DNA of 48,668 nt from a bacterium (GTDB taxonomy: Bacteria; Bacteroidota; Bacteroidia; CAILMK01; JACPUW01), in NCBI GenBank assembly GCA_016124515.1, contig WGNN01000013.1, forward strand, positions 1 through 48,668, given 5' to 3'. The translations under genes were made by a program, and so were the position numbers. Under the pieces are notes generated by a model. The model searched no databases and was not told the DNA's origin. It saw only the letters and a program-made list of their open reading frames with translations. Positions 38,692 through 46,530 of this stretch are shown piece after piece. Each line of letters starts with the position of its first letter. The first letter of the stretch is position 1.

Positions 38692-40413
38692 ATGGCAAGC
38701 AACAACGTAAGAGTAAGATTTGCACCCAGCCCCACCGGGCCGCTTCATATAGGCGGGGTGCGCACTGCATTATACAATTATTTATTGGCTAAAAAACTTG
38801 GCGGAACCTTCATTTTGCGCATTGAAGATACCGACCAAAAACGCTTTGTGCCAGGTGCCGAAGAGTATATAAAAGAAAGTTTGCAATGGGCGGGAATTGA
38901 CTATGATGAAGGTCCGGGCAAGGAAGGAACCGTGGGACCCTACAAGCAATCGGAGCGCAAACACCTGTACCGACAATATGCCGATATGCTTATAGAAAAC
39001 GGCTGGGCCTACTATGCTTTTGATACTGCCGAAGACCTTGATGCCATGCGCGAGCGATTGAGAAAGGCGGGAAAAGCAGCTCCCAAATACGATATGTTTG
39101 TGCGCGAGTACATGAAAAACTCCATTGCCCTGCCGGCTGATGAAGTGCAGGCTAAAATTGCCGCCGGCGAACCCTATGTGATTAGATTGAAAGTGCCGCG
39201 CAATGAAGAGATACGCTTCGAAGACGAAATTCGGGGTTGGGTAAGTGTGAAATCAGAAGAGCTTGACGACAAGGTTTTGTTTAAGTCTGATGGCATGCCC
39301 ACCTACCATTTGGCCAATATTGTTGACGACCACCTGATGGAAATAAGCCACGTAATAAGGGGCGAAGAATGGCTGCCAAGTGCGCCCATGCACGTGTTGT
39401 TGTACCGCGCTTTTGGTTGGGAAGCACCGCGCTTTGCCCACCTGCCGCTTATACTAAAACCCGATCCGGCCACCTACATCAACAAAGGCACTAAAGCCAG
39501 ATTTGCCGAGCAGTTTGCCAAGGAATATGCCGAGAAAGAAGAAGCCGATTTGGCCGAAGTGCACAAAATAGTGGAGCAGGTTTTTGCCAATCCAAAAGAC
39601 CTGAACAACCAACTGCGGGTGAGCGACAAAGACCCGAATTTGAAAAAGTCGGTAAAGGAGTTTTTGAAAAAAGCCATGTACGGCAAGTTGAGCAAACGCG
39701 ATGGCGACCGACTTGGTTTTCCCGTATTTCCGCTTAGCTGGCCGCAAATGCACATTACCGGCTACCGCGAGTCGGGCTATATGCCACAGGCTTTTTTAAA
39801 TATACTGGCCATGCTGGGCTGGAACCCCGGCACCAACCAAGAAGTGTTTTCAAAAGAAGAACTCATAGAATCATTTTCGTTGGCTAGAGTGGGTAAGTCG
39901 GGGGCCAAATTTGATCCAGACAAGGCCCGCTGGTACAACCAACAGTTTTTGCGCAAAACCGACAGCAAAGAGCTTTTGAATGTACTGCAAAACAAACTCG
40001 ACGAATTGCACATACAGGCAGAAAGCAACTATGTAGCGCAGGTGATAGATTTGGTGAAGGAAAAGGCCACTTTTAGCTCAGAGCTATGGGATTTGGGCAG
40101 CTACTTTTTTATAGCCCCCACCGAATATGCGCCACATGTAATTGAGAAAAAATGGGATGATGATGCCAGAAAGCTGTTTGCAGCCCTTGCAGCAAAGTTT
40201 GCCGAGGTAAATTATTTTACTGCCGAAAATGCAGAAATGGCGTTTCAAGCCACAGGTGAAGAAAATGGTATAGAAGCCGGAAAATATATGCAATTGCTGA
40301 GGGTAATTGTTACCGGGCAAGCGGCTGGTCCCGCAATTTATGATACATTAGCCCTTCTAAACAGGCATGAAGTTGTATCAAGAATTAAAAAAGCCATTGA
40401 AAGGTTGGGATAG
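38692..40413 (+). CDS. gltX: Glutamyl-tRNA synthetase
   Basis: VRFAPSPTGPLHIGGVRTALYNYLLAKKLGGTFILRIEDTDQKR; KLSKRDG motif. Confidence 0.96.
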   Translation: MASNNVRVRFAPSPTGPLHIGGVRTALYNYLLAKKLGGTFILRIEDTDQKRFVPGAEEYIKESLQWAGIDYDEGPGKEGTVGPYKQSERKHLYRQYADMLIENGWAYYAFDTAEDLDAMRERLRKAGKAAPKYDMFVREYMKNSIALPADEVQAKIAAGEPYVIRLKVPRNEEIRFEDEIRGWVSVKSEELDDKVLFKSDGMPTYHLANIVDDHLMEISHVIRGEEWLPSAPMHVLLYRAFGWEAPRFAHLPLILKPDPATYINKGTKARFAEQFAKEYAEKEEADLAEVHKIVEQVFANPKDLNNQLRVSDKDPNLKKSVKEFLKKAMYGKLSKRDGDRLGFPVFPLSWPQMHITGYRESGYMPQAFLNILAMLGWNPGTNQEVFSKEELIESFSLARVGKSGAKFDPDKARWYNQQFLRKTDSKELLNVLQNKLDELHIQAESNYVAQVIDLVKEKATFSSELWDLGSYFFIAPTEYAPHVIEKKWDDDARKLFAALAAKFAEVNYFTAENAEMAFQATGEENGIEAGKYMQLLRVIVTGQAAGPAIYDTLALLNRHEVVSRIKKAIERLG

Positions 40414-40540
40414 ATTTTGCGAAATAGTCTATAATTGGCTCAATAATAGAAAAACACCTGTTGTATTGGCAGGTGTTTTTTTTGTGCTTGTTTGTATCAA
40501 TGCCTGGGTTAGTAAATTGACAAAAGGAAATTCGAATTGA
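40367..40540 (+). CDS. Candidate 57-aa small membrane protein overlapping the gltX 3' end in another frame
   Basis: Own translation MKLYQELKKPLKGWDRFCEIVYNWLNNRKTPVVLAGVFFVLVCINAWVSKLTKGNSN*; below the ORF-track length cutoff. Confidence 0.35.
   Translation: MKLYQELKKPLKGWDRFCEIVYNWLNNRKTPVVLAGVFFVLVCINAWVSKLTKGNSN
40450..40483 (+). terminator. Intrinsic terminator downstream of gltX
   Basis: Perfect 11-bp stem aaaaacacctg/caggtgttttt, 9-nt loop, run of 8 T. Confidence 0.75.
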
Positions 40541-40619
40541 GTTGAGATTTTACAACCAAATGAAATGCAGGCAGGCTATATGGCGTCTGGGCACCGGATA
40601 TCATAAAATAGATCCGGAC

Positions 40620-40649
40620 TTTGAGTAATTGAATTTTAAGGCATCTTTG
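40620..40649 (+). promoter_or_regulatory. Bacteroidota-type promoter: TTTG-N18-CATCTTTG
   Basis: TTTG at 40620-40623 and CATCTTTG at 40642-40649, upstream of the GT2 gene. Confidence 0.45.
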
Positions 40650-40668
40650 CAGCACCCAAAAGCAAAAC

Positions 40669-41613
40669 ATGAAGATTTCAGTAGTAGTGCCGGTAATGAA
40701 TGAAGAGGACAATGTAAAACCCCTCTTCGACAATATAAAGGCAGCACTTAATGACCTTGATTTTGAAGCCATTATGGTTGACGACGGCAGTACCGACAAC
40801 ACGGTGGAACTTATGAAATTGCAAGCCGATGAACGCTTTAAAATAGTGGTGCTCAAGAAAAACTACGGGCAAAGTACCGCAATGGCAGCCGGTATTGCCG
40901 AGGCAAGTGGCGACTACATTGCCACAATGGACGGCGACTTGCAAAACGATCCATCAGACATTCCCATGATGATGAAAATGATGCAGGAACAGGGTTGGGA
41001 CCTCGTGCACGGCAAACGCGCCAACCGACAAGACGGTATGTTTTTGCGAAAAATCCCTTCCAAAATCGCCAATTCTATTATCCGCAATTCTACCGACGTA
41101 CACATAAGTGACTATGGCTGTACCCTAAAAGTTTTCAAGGCCGATATTGCCAAAAACCTGGGACTCTATGGCGAACTGCACCGCTTTATACCTGTACTGG
41201 CTAAAATGCAAGGCGCGAGTATTACCGAAGTGGACGTGAAACACCACGCCCGCCAATTCGGAACATCAAAATATGGAATCAACCGGACGTTTAAAGTAAT
41301 GAGCGATTTGTTGCTCATGTTGTTTTTCCAGAAATACATCCAAAAACCCATGCACCTTTTTGGCACCTTGGGTATCATGTCGTTCATATTGGGCATAGTC
41401 ATTGGCTTGGGCCTTACCATATACAAGTTTGTGGCAAGTGCCGATATTGGCGATAGACCACTCCTCATATTTGCGGTTGGCCTGGTGCTTGGCGGTATTC
41501 AACTTATTAGTTTTGGATTTATTGCCGAGCTCATTATGCGCACCTATTATGAGAGTCAGGGCAAGCAGGTTTTCAGAGTAAAAGAAGTGGCTGTTGGCAA
41601 AAACAAAGCTTAA
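40669..41613 (+). CDS. Family 2 glycosyltransferase (DPM1/GtrB-like) with C-terminal TM helices
   Basis: ISVVVPVMNEEDNVKPLFDNI, MVDDGSTDNT, ATMDGDLQNDPSDIP; two TM segments at C-terminus. Confidence 0.9.
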   Translation: MKISVVVPVMNEEDNVKPLFDNIKAALNDLDFEAIMVDDGSTDNTVELMKLQADERFKIVVLKKNYGQSTAMAAGIAEASGDYIATMDGDLQNDPSDIPMMMKMMQEQGWDLVHGKRANRQDGMFLRKIPSKIANSIIRNSTDVHISDYGCTLKVFKADIAKNLGLYGELHRFIPVLAKMQGASITEVDVKHHARQFGTSKYGINRTFKVMSDLLLMLFFQKYIQKPMHLFGTLGIMSFILGIVIGLGLTIYKFVASADIGDRPLLIFAVGLVLGGIQLISFGFIAELIMRTYYESQGKQVFRVKEVAVGKNKA

Positions 41614-42478
41614 GAAAGCACTAAGCACTACCCTGAAAATTGCGGTAAGTCTGGCCGCAGTGGCTTATGTTTATTATAAACTCGATGCCGAAACAAGACA
41701 TGATATCGCAAAAGCACTTGAAACAGCCAATCCATTGTGGCTGTTGCTGGCTTTTTTGCTGTTTAATATTTCCAAAATAATTAGCTCCATAAGGCTCAAC
41801 CATTATTTTAAATGTATAGCAGTATCGCTCAGTCAAAAATTTAACCTTAAACTGTATTACCTGGGCATGTTCTACAATTTGTTTTTGCCCGGTGGTATTG
41901 GCGGCGATGGCTACAAGGTGTATTACTTGCAAAAAAACCACGGTGGCAATACCAAAAAACTGATAGCTGCCACTATTCTCGACCGCTTATCGGGCGTGGT
42001 GGTGCTGGGTTTTCTGGCGCTCTTGTTGGCAGTCGTCTCTTCGTTACAACAAATTGTTGCCGGTCAAAATATTATTTTAATTGCCTTAGCTGTTTTGGTG
42101 TTTCCTGTATTTTGGTTCATCCACAACAAATTTTTCCGCGACTTTAATCCCGAGTTTATCAGAGCGCTGCTCATGGGTTTTGGCGTGCAGCTCTCGCAGT
42201 TGGTATGTGCAGCCTTCATTTTGTGGGCCATACATGCACAGGGCTTGTTTTTTGACTACATGACACTTTTTCTCGTTTCGTCGGTTGTGGCTGTGCTGCC
42301 AATAACAGTAGGTGGCGTTGGCGCCCGCGAACTCGTGATGCTGGAAGGCGTGGCCTTGTTTGGCAGTCTTGCAGCTTATGACGCACAAGCTACAGCACTT
42401 ACTTTTTCAATTTTGTTTTTTGTAATAACAGCCATTTCTTCATTAATTGGGATTGTTTTTAGCATAAAATTGAAGTAA
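41594..42478 (+). CDS. Lysylphosphatidylglycerol synthase TM region/flippase-like membrane protein (UPF0104-type)
   Basis: Multi-TM; YLGMFYNLFLPGGIGGDGYKVYYL and LPITVGGVGARELVMLEG motifs; overlaps GT2 gene by 20 bp with TTG start. Confidence 0.83.
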   Translation: MAKTKLKKALSTTLKIAVSLAAVAYVYYKLDAETRHDIAKALETANPLWLLLAFLLFNISKIISSIRLNHYFKCIAVSLSQKFNLKLYYLGMFYNLFLPGGIGGDGYKVYYLQKNHGGNTKKLIAATILDRLSGVVVLGFLALLLAVVSSLQQIVAGQNIILIALAVLVFPVFWFIHNKFFRDFNPEFIRALLMGFGVQLSQLVCAAFILWAIHAQGLFFDYMTLFLVSSVVAVLPITVGGVGARELVMLEGVALFGSLAAYDAQATALTFSILFFVITAISSLIGIVFSIKLK

Positions 42479-42498
42479 ATCTATAATAAATATGTTAC

Positions 42499-43572
42499 AT
42501 GAAGAAACTTGATTTTGACTATATAATAATCGGCGGTGGATTGGCGGGCACCATACTCGCTGATTTTTTATCGAAAAAAGCTTCGGTTTTGGTATTCGAC
42601 AAAGAAGCCGGAAAATACGGTAGCAAAGTAGCAGCCGGTATATACAATCCTGTAACAGGCCGAAGAATGGTAAAATCGTGGAATGTGGACACATTTGCGC
42701 CATTTGCCAAAGCGTATTACCAAGCCATTGAAGAGCAAACTGGGCAACATTTACTTGATGAAATTGATATTCAGCGGCTGTTTCACAACGAACAGCAACG
42801 CGAGGAATGGCTCAAAAAGGTGGACTTTTTTCACCTGGAAGAAATAATAACCGGCGAAATATTGCCCGATGCTGAAAACCCTCAATGGCATAAAGAATTT
42901 GGCGGGGTAAGCACCACCTCGTCATGGCGACTTGATACGGCGGCTTTTCTGGATCTTATGCACCAAAGAATGTTACAAAACGGAAGTTTACATCAAACTC
43001 AGGTAGCTTATAATGATGTAGTTGTGTCACCCGATTTGGTACAGGTAAAAGACTACAAGGCCGCTCGATTGATTTTTTGCGAAGGCTGGAATATTGCCAA
43101 AAACCCGTGGTTTGGCTACCTGCCTATGCGGCCCAACAAAGGTGAGCTGTTGACTATAGAAGCTCCCGGACTTGTGGTGGATGACTTGGTGCAAAAAGGA
43201 ATTTTTGTATTGCCCGTGGCGGAAAACACTTTTAAAGTAGGAGCTACCTACAACCGCCAAAACCCCGATTACCAAGCTACTGATGAAGCAAAAACCTGGC
43301 TTACCCAGCGATTGGAAAAGATAATAAAAGTACCTTATCAAATAATAAACCATGAGGCGGGGGTGCGACCTGCGAGCTACGACCGACGACCCTTTGTAGG
43401 GCAACACCCGCAACTAGAAAGGCTTTTCATTTTTAATGGTTTCGGTTCAAAAGGCGTTCACCAAATGCCTTGGAGTGCACAGCATTTTGTAGAAGTGCTG
43501 GAAAGCGGGGAAACGCTCAATGAGGAGATGGATATAAAAAGGGCATTGGATTTTGTAGAAAAGAACAGTTGA
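42499..43572 (+). CDS. FAD-dependent oxidoreductase (DAO family)
   Basis: DYIIIGGGLAGTILADFLSKKASVLVFDKE dinucleotide fold; GVRPASYDRRPFVGQHP and NGFGSKGVHQMPW. Confidence 0.85.
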   Translation: MKKLDFDYIIIGGGLAGTILADFLSKKASVLVFDKEAGKYGSKVAAGIYNPVTGRRMVKSWNVDTFAPFAKAYYQAIEEQTGQHLLDEIDIQRLFHNEQQREEWLKKVDFFHLEEIITGEILPDAENPQWHKEFGGVSTTSSWRLDTAAFLDLMHQRMLQNGSLHQTQVAYNDVVVSPDLVQVKDYKAARLIFCEGWNIAKNPWFGYLPMRPNKGELLTIEAPGLVVDDLVQKGIFVLPVAENTFKVGATYNRQNPDYQATDEAKTWLTQRLEKIIKVPYQIINHEAGVRPASYDRRPFVGQHPQLERLFIFNGFGSKGVHQMPWSAQHFVEVLESGETLNEEMDIKRALDFVEKNS

Positions 43573-43585
43573 TATTTCTTTTCCG

Positions 43586-44323
43586 TCAATAAAATCCATA
43601 AATCCAACCATTTTCTTGCGCTTTTGACTTAAAATCGGAAGAAATGTGAAAACGTTCGGTCTCAGGTTTATTCATCTCAAAACTGCTGAACAGTGCACAG
43701 AGTAGGGCATCTTTTTCATGCATCGTATGGGCTGTTTTCAAAAAACTTTGTGCCCACTGCCAAAATGTTTGTTGAGCAATCCTTTCGGTTTTTCCGGGTT
43801 TCAGGTTTCCGGGATAGCATTCAAAAGCATTTATACCTACTGTGGTTTGCAAACCATCATAAGGCAGGGTATTGAGATGTGCTCCTCGTTCTTTTATTAT
43901 GCTAAAAACCCTGAGAACCAATAAGGTAAGGCTTGTAAGTTGATCAAAAGTTGATGAAAGCGGCCTTTTGCCCGTGGTATCAAATAAATAGGTTTCGCTG
44001 CTGCGATAGGCCAAGGGGTTGTCTATTTGCCGTGTAAATGAAAGGGGTTTTATGTGGTCAAGGTGTTTCATTTGCGCCACAAAAGCCGGCGGAAAACGCA
44101 ACGGGGCATCTATGGCCAACAAACAAATGCTGCCCGGTGCCGCTGCTGATAGTATTTCATCGGCTATTTGTTGGGCAAGTGCCTCGGCTGTTTTTGGTTT
44201 TTTGAAAGAGATAAGTGCTGCTATTTCCGGTTTTTCGGCACAATTATGCAACACCGCCAGGGCATTGTTGGCGCCGTGCATGCCTCCCACATCCCAACCC
44301 ATACATATTGTTTCATCCATCAC
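43586..44323 (-). CDS. DUF429-like protein (predicted RNase H-like fold)
   Basis: MGWDVGGMHGANNALAVL, AIDAPLRFPPAF, AFECYPGNLK, MHEKDALLCALFSSFE order resembles DUF429. Confidence 0.55.
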   Translation of the reverse strand: MMDETICMGWDVGGMHGANNALAVLHNCAEKPEIAALISFKKPKTAEALAQQIADEILSAAAPGSICLLAIDAPLRFPPAFVAQMKHLDHIKPLSFTRQIDNPLAYRSSETYLFDTTGKRPLSSTFDQLTSLTLLVLRVFSIIKERGAHLNTLPYDGLQTTVGINAFECYPGNLKPGKTERIAQQTFWQWAQSFLKTAHTMHEKDALLCALFSSFEMNKPETERFHISSDFKSKAQENGWIYGFY

Positions 44324-44340
44324 ACAAATTCAATTATCCA

Positions 44341-45495
44341 TTGACGAATAAACAAGTTTTACTGAAATTTGGCACTGAAAACATTGAACAGCATATTTTG
44401 AAAAACCCAATTCCACGCAGTATTTGGCTTCAGGAAGGTGATGAACCTTTTGTGCAGATTATTGACCAACGATTTTTGCCCCACGAAAACAGAACCAACG
44501 ACCTGAAAAGTACGCTTGATTGCGAAAGAGCAATTAAGGAAATGGAAGTGCGTGGTGCACCTTTGATTGGCATTACCGCTGCCTTTGGCATGTACTTCGC
44601 CGCCTTGGAATCGCTGCGACACGATGATGGTGAAACTTGTCTGCAAAAAAAGGCAGCGGCCCTTAGAGCTTCGCGACCTACCGCAGTAAACCTCATGTGG
44701 GCGGTTGACCAACAAATGGCTCTTGCCAAAGCACATGGTTTTAACCAACAACTGCCTGAAGCACTGTGGAATAATGCCAAAATGCTGATGGAAGAAGATG
44801 CCGAAGTGTGCCGAAAAATTGGCACTTACGGACTGGAATTGATCAAAGAAATTGCTGCTAAAAAGCCCGGTGAGCCGGTAAACATCCTCACACATTGCAA
44901 TGCCGGAAGTTTGGCTGTAATAGAGTGGGGCACTGCCACGGCACCTATTTACCAAGCGCATTTACAGGGTATAAAAGTGCATGTGTGGGTTGATGAAACG
45001 CGTCCGCGGAACCAAGGAGCCAATTTAACGGCTTACGAACTGGGTGTGGCAAAGGTGCCACATACCTTGGTGGTTGACAATGCCGGTGGGCACCTGATGC
45101 AACACGGCATGGTGGACCTGTGCTTTGTGGGTTGCGACCGGGTGACAAAAAACGGTGATGTAGCCAATAAAATAGGAACCTATCTCAAAGCATTGGCAGC
45201 CAACGACAACCAAGTGCCATTTTATGTCTGCCTGCCATCATCTACCATTGATTGGCAGATAAGCGATGGCTTGAGCGAAATAGAAATTGAAGAACGAAGC
45301 GATGAAGAAGTGCGCTACATACAAGGTTTGCATGATGGCGAAGTGAAACAAGTGCTCATTTGTCCTGAGACCACCGCCGGATACAATATCGGTTTTGATG
45401 TAACCCCTGCAAGGTTGGTAACAGGCCTTGTGACTGAACGTGGTATTTGCCAAGCTTCAGCAGCGGGTTTGGCTTCAATTTTCCCCGACAAATAG
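44341..45495 (+). CDS. mtnA: S-methyl-5-thioribose-1-phosphate isomerase
   Basis: GAPLIGITAAFG, SRPTAVNLMWAVD, THCNAGSLA, VDETRPRNQGANLTAYEL, DRVTKNGDVANKIGTY motifs; probable TTG start at 44341. Confidence 0.9.
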   Translation: MTNKQVLLKFGTENIEQHILKNPIPRSIWLQEGDEPFVQIIDQRFLPHENRTNDLKSTLDCERAIKEMEVRGAPLIGITAAFGMYFAALESLRHDDGETCLQKKAAALRASRPTAVNLMWAVDQQMALAKAHGFNQQLPEALWNNAKMLMEEDAEVCRKIGTYGLELIKEIAAKKPGEPVNILTHCNAGSLAVIEWGTATAPIYQAHLQGIKVHVWVDETRPRNQGANLTAYELGVAKVPHTLVVDNAGGHLMQHGMVDLCFVGCDRVTKNGDVANKIGTYLKALAANDNQVPFYVCLPSSTIDWQISDGLSEIEIEERSDEEVRYIQGLHDGEVKQVLICPETTAGYNIGFDVTPARLVTGLVTERGICQASAAGLASIFPDK

Positions 45496-45531
45496 TTGGC
45501 TGCACTTAAAATGTAGATGGCCGCTATTTTT

Positions 45532-45564
45532 TTTGGATTGCAAAGCTTTTAACCAATAGCTTTG
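45532..45564 (+). promoter_or_regulatory. Bacteroidota-type promoter: TTTG-N21-TAGCTTTG
   Basis: TTTG at 45532-45535 and TAGCTTTG at 45557-45564, 16 bp before the 45581 start. Confidence 0.5.
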
Positions 45565-45580
45565 CACAAAATATGTTGTT

Positions 45581-45955
45581 TTGGAGAGCATAGAAGCCAA
45601 GAAATTAATAAACAGAATTCAGAAAAGCATACTTTCTGAAGGTGCTGACAGTGATGCAGTTGTAGATGGATTGAAAGAACTGCGCCCGTATGCCATTGAA
45701 GAAAAAGACCCAACCGTAACAAGGGTAATTAGAACAACATACGAGCATATTGAAGAATTTGGTGGTTTCCACATAGCTGTGCCTGCTGACGAAGAAGACG
45801 AAGACGAAGGGCCGCTCGTGGATGGTCTCGACGAGCAAAGCAACAGTTTGTATTACCTCGTTTCGTTGCTCATCAACTCATCAAACCCGCGCAACCGCGA
45901 AGAAATTATTTACTACCGCGACGCACTGAAAGAATACTGGCTCGAGAACGCATAA
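45581..45955 (+). CDS. Hypothetical protein with acidic linker
   Basis: 124-aa ORF, TTG start; promoter-like TAGCTTTGC just upstream; ADEEDEDEGPL linker. Confidence 0.6.
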   Translation: MESIEAKKLINRIQKSILSEGADSDAVVDGLKELRPYAIEEKDPTVTRVIRTTYEHIEEFGGFHIAVPADEEDEDEGPLVDGLDEQSNSLYYLVSLLINSSNPRNREEIIYYRDALKEYWLENA

Positions 45956-45973
45956 GCGGCGGGCTATCGTGTT

Positions 45974-46525
45974 TCAGGTGTTTTTGTTGAGCCAAATCCT
46001 AATATTCCTTACCCATGCGTTTCCTTTGAAAATGTAGGAGTTGCCTGCATTTGTGGGTGCGTTATTTTCATACATTTTTTCGGTAAGGGCATCGCCTACC
46101 CACAGGCCGTTGGTGTTGTAAAACAAAGCCGTTTTATCAGAATTTGTTCGTTTCAGCACCGGCGAAAGTCTTCCGCACAGCACTTTTCCGCTCTCGGCCA
46201 ACCATTGTTCCACTGCGCTTTCATCATTCTTATAAAAACCGTCGCTATCGCATTGCAGAGCGGTTACGGCCTTGGCTTGTCCGTTTTTTAACAGCAGCAC
46301 CATTTGGCGGTCGCCGTATAATTTGCCGCCCGACCAACTTAATTTCACACCTTCCCAGGCCTCGTTGGTAAAAACGGATTGCATTGATTCAATTGCAGCA
46401 CTTCCTAGCACCAAGCGGTTGTCAAGTAGTTGCAGGGTGCGCAGCTCGTCGCCCACCTGAATTTTTTCAGAAGGTTTTCGGCTGCCGTCAGCCATTAGTA
46501 TTTTTTGAAAATACTTGACCGCCAT
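45974..46525 (-). CDS. Stand-alone degenerate Hint-like protein (tentative)
   Basis: KILMADGSRKPSEKIQVGDELRTLQ resembles the Hint N-terminal block; no catalytic N-terminal Cys seen. Confidence 0.5.
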   Translation of the reverse strand: MAVKYFQKILMADGSRKPSEKIQVGDELRTLQLLDNRLVLGSAAIESMQSVFTNEAWEGVKLSWSGGKLYGDRQMVLLLKNGQAKAVTALQCDSDGFYKNDESAVEQWLAESGKVLCGRLSPVLKRTNSDKTALFYNTNGLWVGDALTEKMYENNAPTNAGNSYIFKGNAWVRNIRIWLNKNT

Positions 46526-46530
46526 AGCTT

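Noticed and set aside
12886-45495. Functional link between the SpeE-like gene and mtnA (methylthioadenosine salvage)
   Set aside because: Biochemically reasonable because aminopropyl transfer releases MTA, but the genes are about 30 kb apart with no shared operon
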